A stretch of 64,000 bases of DNA from Branchinecta lynchi (GCA_023053575.1 JAKZAP010000018.1:20116202-20180201); one strand, 5' to 3'; counted from the stretch's first letter, positions 11,960 to 23,529 are shown. Notes: generated by a model from the sequence alone, not told the origin. Made by a program: numbers and translations.

Positions 11960-12870
11960 AAGAAGAGACTGCCATACAGGCAGGCAATGAAAAATTGGCA
12001 CACTGGCAAATTTTATAACCTCAATCTTTGAACCCAAAAGACGGCACAGAAGTGCCGCTCTAGCCTTACGGCGAATTTCATCAAAAGTGAGGCATCTTCT
12101 CGAAACGAGCGCCGAAGAAACACTACAGATACATGGTAGCTTAAACAAACGCCGGAACACAGGGTTAGAACTTATTTTAGCGTTGCTAAGACTCTTAGCG
12201 GTAGTGTTACCAATGCTAAAGCAAATAGATGATAGCAATACGTTCTAAACACCTGAACGCGTACATCAAGGTCAGCCTTGCTTAACTTACGAATTAAAAC
12301 GTTTGCACGTTTGAATGGCCCCGATGTCACTCTTTAACATGAAGGTCATCATTCAGGTTAGACTTGAACGTGAATCCTAAACAACGGAACTCATCAACAT
12401 AACAGTGTTCGACCTGACAGTTGCACATCATTTTTAGCAACACGAATACCAGCTTTGCGGAACAACATCACATTAGCTTTCTTTGTGTTAAAAAGAATAT
12501 CATGTTGTGACGCAAAACTCTCGCAAATTTTAAGAAGCTTATTTAATCCATAGCACTTTGGCGACAGCACCACTAGGTCGTCGGCAAAAAGCAGGTGGTT
12601 CATACATCTTCCGGCAATGTAGCATCCGACCATACACGAAGACAGACGGGCAGACAAAGCGTCAATATAAACCGAGTAAAGCAATGGGGAGAGAACCCCA
12701 CCCTGCCGAAGGCCGTTCAGAAGGCCAAACTCGTTACTTACAGTTCTGGTTCCGGAACCAATAAGACAGAAGTTTGAGGCAGCATGCTGGTACACTCCTA
12801 GCACGGAGTATATCAAGCATCATCTTATGGTTTACCCGATCAAAAGCTTTACTCGAGTCTATGTTACTAG
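11960..12870 (-). mobile_element. Non-LTR retrotransposon, FADD reverse transcriptase fragment
   Basis: The - strand frame 12816-12394 (140 aa) holds reverse transcriptase blocks: NGLRQGGVLSPLLYSVYID, then the catalytic FADDLVVLSP about 50 residues on, then KICESFASQHDILFN. The frame 12238-11985 continues with ARAALLCRLLG, typical of the region after the polymerase domain. Frames are shifted relative to one another and the 5' part (endonuclease, fingers) is absent. This is therefore a dead, truncated copy. The 3' border is near 11960. Confidence 0.85.
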
Positions 12871-12871
12871 C

Positions 12872-13134
12872 CAAAATGTTTGGGGGGGGGGGCAAGGCAT
12901 TTACCGACTGGCTGGTAATTTTTACCGTCTGATTTCAAGAAACAAACGACAGTTTTGAAGAAAAGTCGACTGATTTTCAGAAAAATTGGCTGTTTTCATG
13001 AAAAATCTACTGTTTTGACGAAAAATCTCGGCGCTTCGCGAAGACTCAGTTATTTTTTACCGACTGGCCTACAACATCGGGGGGGGGGGGGCATCCCCTC
13101 TCTCCCCAGTCGTGGCGCCCCTGCTCCTGACAGG
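12872..13134 (+). mobile_element. Possible hAT-like remnant with G runs
   Basis: A segment bounded by G runs (12881-12892 and 13079-13091) that interrupts or abuts the LINE. It contains reiterated 'gacagttttgaagaaaa' and 'gactgattttcagaaaa'-like units and ends near 'cagtcgtggcgcccctg', which resembles an inverted hAT terminus (CAGGGGCG...). No matching left terminus or duplication was found, so the class is tentative. Confidence 0.35.
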
Positions 13135-13594
13135 TTGCGTTCACTTCAACCAAGAAAACAAGATAATCGGATTGTCGTCTCTGAGGTTTTATTGCAAAGA
13201 TCAGAGGGATTTGGGGGGAGGGGGTATAATTGAAAGTAGTTTTCAGAAGGGATAAAAAAGGATTTGATTAGTTGATAGTCGATAGAGAGTGAGGAGACCT
13301 GCTGCTGCAACTTTCGAACATACCAATGATAAACAAAAAGTGTAGGCTATATATGCGATCAGTTTAGTTATCTTCAAATTCCCAACCGGAGTTTACTGAG
13401 TCGAAAAGTCAGAGTGCACCTGACAACTATCTGGTAACAGTTTAATAAAATGTGTTGACCAATTTTCCAGTCCCTACCCTGCCCCTTTATTCGAACAGGC
13501 GAAAGCTGCGCGTCAGTGACGTCATTTTGTTTACTATGAACCCAGGAGGGATGTTGACTTCGTTCGGGTGTATACGCGCAAACTCGGTGGGTTC
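13135..13594. other. No gene seen
   Basis: Unassigned AT-rich intron sequence with one G-rich stretch near 13211-13227. Nothing further can be supported. Confidence 0.4.
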
Positions 13595-14377
13595 AAGGGG
13601 TTGATATATGTTGTTGAAACTTCGTATGAGGATTCATTGGCAAAGTACAGGCCAAGTCCGTAGATGGGTCTTTTAGCCCTATATTTAGAGGCAAAAGGGG
13701 AGGGGGGTCGAATTAAGGGTAAAAATAAATTTGTTTATAAGCTGATGAGATGTTCGTTTAAAGGGTAAGGAGGCCCACTGAATCCATATCTGAACATAGT
13801 TTTCTTGCCGGACAAATGATTCACCAGGAATTCTGCCGAAACTGGAAATTTGGTTGAAGCTCAAAGTTGTTTCTGAAGTCAATTAGAGAATCGGTATCGG
13901 CGTAAGGAGACATGCTGAATCGATTTTTGAACTTGATTTCCTTCACGCATAAGCTGGCAAACTTTGCAAAAACCTGGAACTTTGGATTGAAAGGTTCGGC
14001 TCTCAGTGTCACTAGATCCTTTGCTCTCCTTGCAGTTCGCCGTGAATGCTGCGAAAATACGAGGAATTTGGTATACAAAAACAACAAAAATATAAAGCAC
14101 CTTTTTAAAGTCGATAAGAGATGATATATTGGAGTAAACCTGCTTGGTGAATCCATATCTGAAATTGGTTACTCATTTGATTAGTTGTCTGGCCGTAAGC
14201 AAAAAAACCTCAAAACTAATATTTTTGTACATATTCAAGCGGTTGATTATGGATAAATAGCAAAAATGTTAAATGGTTCTGGCGAAGACTCGGAAATGTA
14301 CAAGATTCGATTTTCTGGATCAAGAATTCTATTAAGTATTACATTTTAGGGATCTCATCGAGACCTTTGGTCTTGTT
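13595..14377 (-). repeat. Repeat family A' copy, reverse
   Basis: On the - strand it starts with 'aacaagaccaaaggtctcg' (14377 downwards) and GAGATCCC, and passes through core units. It ends in the variant module that contains 'gaggcagaggaggg'-like sequence and 'tatatcaacccc', as in the copies at 8928 and 35609. Its terminal GGGATCCC end is missing. Confidence 0.75.
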
Positions 14378-14380
14378 CGT

Positions 14381-14612
14381 TTTGGAAGACAAAGTAGACC
14401 ATCAGATCCATCTTCTGTTTTGACTTTTTTTTTTGCTTGGTTTTCCAACTTTTAACTGCAGCGCGTTGAGCTTTGAAATACTTTGCATTCAGCCGCCTTT
14501 TGGAGGGTGGAAAGGCTGGAAAGAGCCGACGGGCGCTAACAAGAAAATCGCAAAATTTCTCGTGGAAAATAATGATATTATCGAAAAATGATATGAATGC
14601 ATGAACTTATTA
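14381..14612. repeat. Repeat family F, copy 1
   Basis: It shares 'gcttggttttcc(a/c)acttttaac', 'ttgcattcagccgcc', 'ggagggtggaaagg' and 'actaacaagaaaatcgc'-like blocks with 18874-19115 and, inverted, with 61140-61425. No known protein is recognised, although an open frame can be followed in part of the other copies. Confidence 0.65.
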
Positions 14613-14652
14613 CATGCAGCCTAGTAATAAGGCGTTTGCACAGTACATACAT

Positions 14653-15645
14653 AACAAGACCAAAGGTTTCGATGGGATCCCAAAAATTGAGTACTTTCTT
14701 CGCAGTCTTGTCTTCGCCAGGTCCAGTCTTCGCTAGACTCCTTCAACATTTTTAATATCAAAATTCGGAAACAGATAATAAAGGCCAAATAGCTAATCAT
14801 CTGTGAAAACCAAGTTCAGACATGGATTCAGCATGTGTGTTTACCCCTATAAGTCATATCTATTTTGATGAAAACTTCCCGCCTTACTTCTGCCAGTTTT
14901 CCGGTTTCGACTGAATTCTGGATCTACTTATCCGGTGAAAAAAGAGAGCTAAGAAACGAAGAAACGAATTCTTTCCCCAATATCGAATATCTAATTAACT
15001 TCAAATACAAATTTAACTTATAACAAATGATCCGGTTCCATCCGGATTCCGGTATAACTGTATGTCCGGGTAAAAATTATTGTCAATACGGATTCAGAAT
15101 CACTTCTTACCCCTAAATCGGATTCTAATCAACTACCAATAAAACCTTAACTTTTAACAAATTTTCCGGTTTTGGCCGGATTCCGTACGAACTACTTTTC
15201 CGGGTAGAAAATGATTTTCACACAAGTGTTCAGCAAGTCTTCCTACCCATAAATCGAACATCTAATCAACATCAAATAAAAATGTTACTTTTAACAAACT
15301 TTCCGGTTTTTGTCGGATACCGGACGAACTATTTGTCCGGCGAGAAAATGATTTTCATCATCGTGTTCAGCATGCCTTCTTACCCTATAATCGACTATCA
15401 CATTAGCTGTTTCAAAATATTTTGTTTGCCGCTTAATTTGAACCCCCACCCCTAAATGTAGGGCTACAAAGCCCATCTACGAACTTGACCTGTCTGATGA
15501 CCCAAAGAATCCTCACACCAAGTTTCATCAAAATATCTCATTTCCTTCGAGAGTTAGCGTGCTTACAGACGGACGGACAGACTGACAACTTTTGCTATGT
15601 CATAGGTAGGCTATCCTCCACTTACGTTTTGGGATCCCAAAAAAA
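14653..15645 (+). repeat. Repeat family A, full-length copy
   Basis: A complete copy: start 'aacaagaccaaaggtttcg' with GGGATCCCA at 14676-14684; the 'cgccag...tcgctagactcc' module; about five ~135-bp core units carrying CCGGATTCCGG; the 'agacggacggacagact' segment; and the end TTTTGGGATCCCAAAAAAA. This copy is useful as a family reference. Confidence 0.9.
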
Positions 15646-16207
15646 GGTAAATGAACGCTTAACAATAAATACAGAAGGTACACAAAATCTACGACGACAA
15701 CAAAAGATAAATAAACGCAAAACAAGAAATACACAACGAAACACGAAAAGAACAGTAAATTTACTGCCTGAGCTGGCGCAGTGGTTAGGAAGGCGGTTGA
15801 GTGATGACAAAAGATGTTCACTTATCTCTTAGTAATTTCGTCGTGAAAAGATCATTTATAGTAAGAGTTGTACTTTAACGGGAAAAGGTGTACCGTTGGC
15901 TAGGAAAGTCAATAGCTTCCACTGTTATTAGTTCTGTTCCCGTCATTTCCCCAGAGTGGGGAGTAGCATGTCGGAATATCATTGCATTTCGTAGGAAATG
16001 GATATCAAATGTCGACATAGACAGGGTAATTCAGGACAGTTCAATTAGATGCATCCATCAGAGCGAGCGCGGAATCCAATAGGTGGAAATAAGGTAAACT
16101 ATTATCAGGAATTCTCCAAAGGCGTCAAAAACGGTTGGTCTGCAGAGGCTTTTTTGCCGCCTATTTCTTTCCCACGCATTCTGAGCCTTTTTCATGGAAA
16201 CAGAATT
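15646..16207. other. No gene seen
   Basis: No supported gene. Short similarity to repeat F ('tcgtgaaaagatcattta') is visible near 15840. The rest is unassigned. Confidence 0.4.
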
Positions 16208-16449
16208 GTATCAGGGACCCGACCAGATTAACTTCGAAATAGTCACTTGCCCGATCCGACCATCGTGGGGGTAGGGGGAGACGGAGGAATCTGGAAATCA
16301 GGGGCATGCATAACTTTCGAACGGGTGATCGGATCTTAATAGAACTTGATATCTGGAAAGACCTCGTGTCTCAGGTGTCCCGTTTCAGGCCCGGGCCCGG
16401 TGGGGGGGAGTTAGAAGAGGGTTGCGGAATTCCGACGATCCGGAGTTAA
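16208..16449 (+). repeat. Repeat family D, left part
   Basis: It carries the D signature 'cgaccatcgtgggggtaggg', 'tttcgaacgggtgatcgg', 'cttgatatctggaaagac' and 'gatccggagttaa', also seen at 17466-17900, 19921-20041, 21163-21640 and 26815-27845. It is interrupted at 16449 by about 1 kb of retrotransposon sequence and resumes at 17466. Confidence 0.8.
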
Positions 16450-16645
16450 TGATGATGATGATGATATATTTATTACCCATTTGAATGACAAAAATTCGTC
16501 CTAAATGGAGTATGAAAAGAAGAAAAACTAAATAAAAACAGTAACTGCAATTGATCTACATCAGCTAAATACAGAAAATTCCTTTTCTAGCTTTTAGCTA
16601 TTCGGATTAAACTTGATTGATTGAAAAAAAAAAAAAAAAAAAAAA
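16450..16645 (+). mobile_element. Non-LTR retrotransposon 3' tail
   Basis: After a (TGA)n stretch at 16450-16465 comes a 3' untranslated segment ending 'gctattcggattaaacttg' plus 'attgattg' and 22 A residues. The same terminal segment occurs on the - strand at 42131-42185, directly behind a recognisable retrotransposon coding end, which identifies the family. Only the tail is present. Confidence 0.7.
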
Positions 16646-16689
16646 ACACACAAAGACTTAATTACGACATAGCAAGATATAAACTGTGG

Positions 16690-17390
16690 CTAATGTCCAA
16701 GCCCGCCGCAAAACGATCACGCCGGTCTTTTATCTGCTGATTTGGATTTGCGATACCGTATTTTCTCGCAACGTGTGTATTTCTGATCTTCAGTGGCAAT
16801 CTCAGTAAAAATAACGTATTTAAAATAAATGGAACGGATGCATTTCTTATCAGTCGCTATAAATATGGGCCAAAAAGGGGATAGTGCTAGAAGATGGGGG
16901 TTTACAAATATCGAATAGAGGCGGGCTAGGATCTGGCGGTTATATTTCAATTTGCACGGTACAAGTATCCATAAGCTTTACGTGTTCGAATTGAAAACTG
17001 GCTAAGAAGTCCATCTCGAGTGGACTTCATATCGCTACCAATAGGAAGTCAAAGATATACTTAAAAATGATCAGCTTAAATTTATCTACACTGTAAGATC
17101 TGTATGCGCCACGGAATGTCAGCACTTAACTTTGTTTTGCATGGAAAGACAGACCTGTAGTTTTGTCTTCATCATTTAAAATCCGAAAATTTGTTTCAAT
17201 CATAGAAGCTGGTCTAGTCAGATTTAAAACGTCATCAGCATAATTTAATAATGAAAAATCCAACCCGCGAAATGCGTAACTAGTCATAACATGTGTCTGT
17301 GAATCAGTTACACTGTTATTAGATGACGGTGGTGACGTGATCGCCCCCTGGCGGATATCTGTCTCAGCCGGGCTTGTACATATTTCTAAA
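16690..17390 (-). mobile_element. Non-LTR retrotransposon, YADD reverse transcriptase fragment
   Basis: On the - strand the frame 17584-17126 contains DIRQGAITSP and NYADDVLNLTRP, the polymerase blocks before and at the catalytic YADD, followed by NFRILNDEDKTTGLSFHA. Downstream, the frame 16950-16717 shows LALSPFWPIFIATDKKCIR and RKSKSADKRPA, a carboxy-terminal region. Stops between them show decay. Endonuclease and the 5' part are absent. Together with the tail at 16450-16645 it forms the insertion that splits repeat D. Confidence 0.8.
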
Positions 17391-17465
17391 AACCGCAATA
17401 TATAACCTATAATATATAACATATATAATATATAACCGCAAAATATAGTAAATGAGCCTAGCCTA

Positions 17466-17900
17466 GCTTCCAGGTAGGCTAGGACGATGAAACTTGGCGA
17501 CATCAGGGTCCCGACTAGATTCACTTGTCCGATCCGACCATAGCGGGGGAGGGGGATACGGAGGAATCCGGAAATTAGTGGCATACATAACTTTCGAACG
17601 CGTTATCGGATCTTACTGAAACTTGATATCTGGGAAGACCTCGTTTCTCAGATGTCCCACTTCGATTCCGGACCGGATCCGATGAATCGGGGGGGGGAGA
17701 ACCGGATATCTTGGGACACGCATAAGAATGGAACGATCAGGATGAATCTTGGTGGGATATACAGGCACAAGTCTAGGTGTGCAAGTGATATATCCGGACT
17801 GGATTCTGGCATTGAGGGTGGTGGTGGAGTGGGTTTTCCGTGATTCCGGTGATCGCGAGTTAAGGTACTTCCAGATGTGCTTGGACGGAGAAACTCTGCT
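17466..17900 (+). repeat. Repeat family D, continuation
   Basis: It resumes the D unit broken at 16449 ('aggacgatgaaacttggcg', 'cgatccgaccat', 'ttcgaacgcgttatcgg', 'gatgaatcttggtggg'). It ends at 'gatcgcgagttaaggtactt', then passes directly into family G units. Confidence 0.8.
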
Positions 17901-18340
17901 GGAGTATTAGAGATTTAGCATCATTGGCTTAGACATTTGTCACTTCCCCGAACCAACTATCGCTTAAAGAACTCATCTTCACCGCAAAGTAAAAAAAAAT
18001 ACTTTTCAGCAGAATTTACTTTTTCACGATCCCATGAGCACATGATCATTTTTCCTCAAGGGTTTGTTAAGAAATTAATTTCTAGCACCTTTAAAGTGCG
18101 CGTCTTAACCGAAAAGTGAAAAAAAAAAAACTCTTGACCAAACGATGTATATTCACGATCCTGATGTCGAGCCTGTTATCAGTTTTGCCTCAAGGATTTT
18201 GCTTACAGCTGAATTTCTAGCTCCTTTAAAGTGCGCATCATCACAGCCAAGTGCAAAAATAAAATGCTTTTTACAAAACATTCTCTGCTTTTTAAAAGTC
18301 CGTGATCATTCTTATCTCGATGGGTTGCTGACAAATTGCC
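17901..18340 (+). repeat. Repeat family G minisatellite, ~135-bp units
   Basis: Units share 'tttgcttacagctgaattt', 'ctcctttaaagtgcgcatc', 'aagtgaaaaaa' and 'ttcacgatcc(c/t)'; repeated anchors at about 18061 and 18195 give a ~134-bp period. The same array follows family D at 27846-28360. Confidence 0.75.
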
Positions 18341-18555
18341 ACAACAAACCTATGAATTGGCAAATTCCTACTTTCATCCTCTGACCCAGCCTCGCAAGCG
18401 CCATATGAGCTTCTAGCTCTTGTTGTATTATCCCTAACTCCCTCAACGGATCCCCGCCTTTTGCCGTTGTTTCTTTTTTACTTGAGCTATTTTTAAACTT
18501 CGGCGAATGCCTCAAGGTCCATCGACAACTCACACATAAGGACGTGAGAAGATTC

Positions 18556-19115
18556 AGAGTATTGTTTTTCATTTTAGAAGACATGGCAGACCATCAGAGC
18601 CTCGTTTGTGTTGAAATAGCGCTGCCGCATCGCTGCTGCAGCACTTCTTTGCTTTTGCACACTATGTGTTTTTGAATTCACTTTCCTCTTGCTTGAAGCG
18701 GCAGCGCTGCAGCACCTTGCAGGGAAGCACGGACTTGGTCGGTAAGCAAGTCTCTGATTCTCGAGAAGCGCTGTCGTCTTCCTAGGAAGCACCGCAGTGC
18801 AAAAACGGATGTAGAAAGAATCAGTCCGGAATCGGCCGAGAAGTGGACCTGCAGCATGCAACAAAAACGAGGCTCAGATCTACCTTCTGTTTCTTTTGAT
18901 TTGCTTGGTTTTCCCACTTTTAACCACGGCGCGTCCGGTTTTCAAATATTTTGCGTCCAGCCGCCGCATCGGAGGGTAGGAAGGACGGATAGAATCGACA
19001 AGCACTAACAAGAAAATCGCCAATTTGACGTGGCAAATAATGTTTTCGAAAACCGATATTTCTGAGCCATTCCATCGTGGAAAGATCGTTTCAAGTAAGA
19101 CTTGTGCTTTAACTA
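18556..19115 (-). repeat. Repeat family F, copy 2 (interrupted)
   Basis: Left flank 18556-18598 ('agaagacatggcagaccatc') and right part 18874-19115 join across the inserted 275-bp element. Similar to 14381-14612 and the inverse of 61140-61425. On the - strand a frame reads through MRRLDAKYLKTG, paralleled by VAGRKIFEKLNAPWLKS in the 61-kb copy. It may come from an old coding sequence. Confidence 0.65.
18599..18873 (+). mobile_element. 275-bp MITE with 5-bp TSD
   Basis: Terminal inverted repeats GCCTCGTTTGTGTTG and CAACAAAAACGAGGC are flanked by TCAGA on both sides (18594-18598 and 18874-18878). The uninterrupted host sequence 'accatcagatcc' is visible in repeat F copy 1, confirming an insertion. 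The interior is rich in 'gcagcgctgc'-like motifs and has no transposase. Superfamily unassigned. Confidence 0.85.
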
Positions 19116-19920
19116 GAAAATCAGACAAAATATGAAGCGATATTTGATTTTTAGAAAGAAGAGGTACACTGGTGTTCACAGTAATCATTCCTCTCGACTG
19201 GTAATTGTTTCTTCCCGATTTATCGCCATCAGTTAACTCCTTTAAAACCAACCGGCTGGGCATTGGCTTTTTTGATAAATGTTATTTTTTGTCCGACTGT
19301 TTAGTCAACTGCATGCTGGAACACCTAGTGATTCCTAAACATGTTGTTTGCCGTTAGTTTGGCCGTTTGCTTAAACTTTAGTTTTCAAGCGTCGTCGAAG
19401 TTCACAGTTTGTTTTAATTAGTGTTTTTCGACTTCGATGGTCCTTGCGCGGTCAACGTTCAGGCAAACTTCGAGCTTGCTAGCACACTAAATTTGACGTT
19501 CAAAGTTTGAAGTTTACAGTGCCGAATTTCCATTGCTCTACCCCTGATCAAGTGTGATAAGAATCCTAGAAGTCCAGCTTATATAACCCTGTTAGTGTGG
19601 GAGAGAGGGGAGTCCGTTGAGAGTTGGAGGTCGAGCCGATCTAGCCGGAGGTCTAGCCGACTAGACTCATTGCCAGTCAGTGATGTTTCATTTTTCTTCA
19701 CTCCTTGAAAGCCGAGTTCCACCTGTCCTAACCAACCGTCTCTCTGGGATCGTTAGAGTTCTTCTTTCTCGTTATAAGAATCCAATCAGCTGATTGCGTC
19801 TCAGAACAGCTCGTAGTCTGTCTGTAAAAAAAAAGTCCTTGGAAACTTTCAGTTTGCTTAGTCTGTTTGTTCATTTGCTCATCGTGGGATCCAACACACA
19901 CAAAGCTCTACGCTACTTGC
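19116..19920. other. No gene seen
   Basis: Unassigned sequence. A short reiteration of 'gtcgagccgatctagccgg' and 'ggtctagccgactag' lies at 19629-19665. No coding feature is supported. Confidence 0.4.
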
Positions 19921-20041
19921 AATCTCGAGTTAGGGTACTTCCAGAAGTGCTAGGACGATGAAACTTGGCAGGCATATTACAGGCATATCACTTCACCAAT
20001 TCGACCACCGTTGGGAGAGTGGAGGGAGGGAGATTGACGTA
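19921..20041 (+). repeat. Repeat family D, left of an A insertion
   Basis: It reads 'tctcgagttagggtacttcc' then 'aggacgatgaaacttggca' and 'cgaccaccgttggg', the standard D succession. It stops at a family A copy and resumes at 21163 with 'aacttttgaacgggg'. Confidence 0.75.
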
Positions 20042-21162
20042 TTTTTTGGGTTCCCAAAACGTAAGTGGAGGGATACCTATGACATCGCAAAAGTTGTCCG
20101 TCCGTCCGTCTGTAAGCACGATAACTCTCAAAGTGAACGAGATATTTTGAGGAAACTTAGTGTGAGGATTCTTTGGGTCGTCGTACCAGTCGAGTTCGTA
20201 AATGGGCTTTGTAGCCCTACATTTAGGGGTGGGGGTTCAAATAAAGGGGCAAACAGAATATTTTGAAACAGCTAATGATAGATAGATAGATAGATAGATA
20301 CTTTAATTTTAGCCGTTAGGCCATACACAAAATCATACATTTTTAAACACTTCGAGAGAGCGATTATATAAACTCACATGTAAAACGATTTAAACTCCCA
20401 CTACCAAAGTGATAGTCGATTTTGGGGTAAGAAGACATGCTGAACACGGTGGTGAAAACCATTTTGTCATCGGACAAGTAGTTCGCCCGGAATCCGGCCA
20501 ATACCGGAAAGTTTGTTAAAATTAACAGTTTTATTTGGAGTTGATCAGATGTCCGATTTAGGGCAAGAAGACATGCTGAACACTTTTGTGAAAACTATTT
20601 TCTACCCGGACATGTGGTTCGCCCGGAATCGGGCCAAAACCGGAAAATTGTTAGAACTTAAAGTTTTATTTGTAGTTGATTAGATAACTGATTTAGGGGT
20701 AAGAAGAGATGCTGAATCCGTGTGCGACAATCATATTTTACCCGGACATATAGTTCGACCGGAATCCGGCCGGAGTCGGAAGTTTTTTTATAAGTTAAAT
20801 TTTTATTTGAAGTTGATTAGATGTTCATTAATGGGGAAAGAAGATACCCTGATTTCGTTTTTGAGCTTTCTTTTTTCGCCGGACAAGTAGTTCTGGAGTT
20901 CGGCCGAAACCGGGAAATTGGCAGAAGTGGCAGGAAGTTTTCGGCAAAACAGATATGACTTATAGGGGTAAACACACATGATGAATCCGCATCTGAACTT
21001 GGTTTTCTCAGATGATTAGTTATTTGGCCTTATCTGTTTCTGAATTATAATAGTAAAAATGTTCAAGGAGTCTGGCGATGACTGGATCTTGCTAAGACAA
21101 GACCCAGTTGTCTGGGTCAGATAATTGAATTTTTGGGATCCCATCGAAACCTTAGGTCTTAT
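20042..21162 (-). repeat. Repeat family A, full copy inserted in D
   Basis: A complete reverse-oriented copy between TTTTTTGGGTTCCCAAAACG (20042) and GGGATCCCATCGAAACC (21137-21153) plus 'ttaggtctta'. It carries four to five core units and a (GATA)n LINE tail inserted at 20277-20406. Because it splits a D unit, it shows that family A moves or is inserted as a defined segment. Confidence 0.9.
20277..20406 (-). mobile_element. Non-LTR retrotransposon 3' end with (ATCT)n tail (family L)
   Basis: On the - strand it ends 'ggctaaaattaaagtatc' followed by five ATCT units (20278-20298 as GATA). It is inserted in the family A copy between 'acagctaatg' and 'gtgatagtcgatt'. An almost identical 3' end is at 31238-31375. 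Confidence 0.75.
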
Positions 21163-21640
21163 TAACTTTTGAACGGGGAATCGGATCTTAATGAAACTTG
21201 ATATTTGGAAAGACCTCCTGTCTCAGATGTCACGCAGGGGGGGGGGGGGGGGACGTGGAAACTGTGTGACATGTTCAGAGTGGATGGATCGGGATGAAAC
21301 TTGGTGGGAAGAACAAGCACAAGCCCCGGATACATAGTTGAGAAGACCGGATCGGATCCGTGCTCTCTGGGGGTTTCGAGAGAGGGTTCCGGAATTTCGG
21401 TGATCCGGAGTTAAGATGCCGACACATGTGCTAGAACGATGAAACTTGTCAGGCATATCAGGGACGCGACAGTTTACTTAAGAACAGTCGCTTCTCCGAT
21501 TTGACCATCGTTGGGGGTGGGGGGAGTGGAGCGTGGGGGAATCCGGACTCTTGAGAAATGTCCAACTTTTGAACGGGTGATCGGATCTTAATGAAACTTG
21601 ATATTCGGAAAGAACTGGTCGTAAAGTTAGAAAATTCCAA
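21163..21640 (+). repeat. Repeat family D, right of the A insertion
   Basis: It continues the D unit ('aacttttgaacggggaatcg', 'cttgatatttggaaagac', 'gatcgggatgaaacttgg', 'ggtgatccggagttaag') and runs into a second partial unit ending near 21620. G runs of 14 (21238-21251) are present. Confidence 0.75.
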
Positions 21641-22261
21641 GAAATCGCATAGAGTAAGTGAATTATATATCGTTTGAAAGCCCAGGCTTCACTTTACCTG
21701 TTGTAGTTGGCAGAGTAGCAGAATTCTATTAAACAACACAGAAAACAAAAAAATAAATTTGTTTGCTTTTTCAGATACCTACTCGCTGAGAAGTACCAAG
21801 CCAATATCAGAGATAAATACATGTATTGAAAGCCCAAGCTTCACTCTACCTGTCGTGCTGTCACAAGCGCGTAATTCAAGGGACTGACAGAGAAAAAGAA
21901 AGAAAACACTTTTTGACTCTAAAAAAATCGGAAATTAGATGAGACTGTTGGTCTGAATTTGAGACTGTTGGTCTCGTTTCCGACACTGTTGGTTCCCTGC
22001 GCCATTTTTATAAAACTGGTGGTTCGAAACAGTGAGACTGGTGTGTTCGATTTTCAAAACGGCCGTGAGACTGGTGGACCACATTCCCCACCCTGGTAAT
22101 GCCAGAAGTTTTTGGGTTTTCTTTTATGTTGTCAGCGAGGTTCTTCTCTCGTACGTTGGCTTCACGCCTGCTTGATTTTCTTACCCTGTTTCCGAGTCTA
22201 CAAAAGGTTGCTCCTTTCTCGGGGCTATCGCGGTCGGTTGTGTATTCGTTCCACGCTTTTT
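21641..22261. other. No gene seen; short direct repeats
   Basis: A direct repeat 'ttgaaagcccaggcttcac' occurs near 21674 and again (with c to a) near 21817, 143 bases apart. At 21935-22080 a 'gagact(g)gttggt(c)t(c)g' motif is repeated at least five times. No coding content is seen. Confidence 0.5.
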
Positions 22262-23524
22262 GTTTTTGGGATCCCAAAACGTAAGTGGAGGGATACCTAT
22301 GACATCGCAAAAGTTGTCCGTCTGTCCGTCCGTCTGTAAGCACGATAACTCTCGAAGGGAATGAGATATTTTGATGAAACTTGGTGTGAGGGTTCGTTGG
22401 GTCGTCGGACCAGTCAAGTTCGTAGATGGGCTTTGTAGCTCTACATTTAAGGGTGGGGGAGGGGATTCAAATTAAGGGACAAACAAAATATTTTGAAACA
22501 GCTAATGTGATAGTCGATTATGGGGTAAGAAGACATGCTGAACACGATGGTTCAAACCATCGGACAAGTAGTTCGCCCGGAATCCGGCCAAAACCGGAAA
22601 GTTTGTTGAAAGTAAAAGTTTTATTTGAAATTGATTAGATGTTCGATTTAGGGGTAGGAAGACATGCTGAAGACGATGGTGAAAACTATTTTCTCGATTG
22701 ACAAGTATTTCGCCTGGAATCCGGCCCAAACCGGAAAGTTTGTTGAAAGTAAAAGTTTTATTTGAAGTTGATTAAATGTTCGATTTAGAGGTAGGGAGAC
22801 ATGCTAAAGACGATGGTGAAAACTATTTTCTCTACGGACAAGTATTTCGACCGGAATCCGGCCCAAACCGGAAAGTTTGTCAAAATTAAAAGTTTTATTT
22901 GGAGTTGATTAGATGTTCGATTTAGGGCTAGAAGACATGCTGAACACTTATGTGAAAACAAGTTTCTACCCAGACATGTAGTTCGTCCGGAATCCGGCCA
23001 AAACCGGAAAACTGTTGGAAGTCAAAGTTTTATTTCTAGCTGATTAGATAAGCGATTTAGGGGTAAGAAGAGATGCTGAGTCCCTGTGTGACAATCGTAT
23101 TTTACCCAGACATATAGTTCGACCGGAATCCGGCTGGAATCGGAATTTGTTATAAGCTAAATTTCTATTTGAAGTTGATTAGATGTTCATTACTGGGGAA
23201 AGAAGATACCCTGATTTCGTGTTTGAGCTTTCTTTTTTCGCCGGACAAGTAGTTCTGGAGTTCGGCCGGAAACGGGAAATTGGCAGAAGTGGCAGGAAGT
23301 TTTCGTCAAAACAGATATGACTTATAGGGGTAAAAACACATGCTGAATCCAAATCTGAACTTGGTTTTCTTAGGAGATTAGCTATTTGGCCTTAATCTGT
23401 TTCTGAATTTTAATTGTAAAAATGTTCAAAGAGTCTGGCGAAGACTAGATCTGGCTAAGACAAGACCCAGTTGTCTGGATCAAATCTTAGATTTTTGGGA
23501 TCTCATCGACACCTTTGGTCTTGT
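22262..23524 (-). repeat. Repeat family A, longest copy
   Basis: Bounded by TTTTTGGGATCCCAAAACG at 22263 and GGGATCTCATCGACACC before 'tttggtcttgtt' at 23524. Six core units start near 22510, 22638, 22776, 22914, 23049 and 23183, a period of 128-138 bp. Each has the paired CCGGAATCCGGC and CCGGAAA motifs. The number of units differs between copies. Confidence 0.9.
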
Positions 23525-23529
23525 TCTTT

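Noticed and set aside
20042..23524. Regularly spaced ~135-bp units suggesting a CRISPR-like array
   Set aside because: The units are fully repetitive without unique spacers, and the context is eukaryotic.
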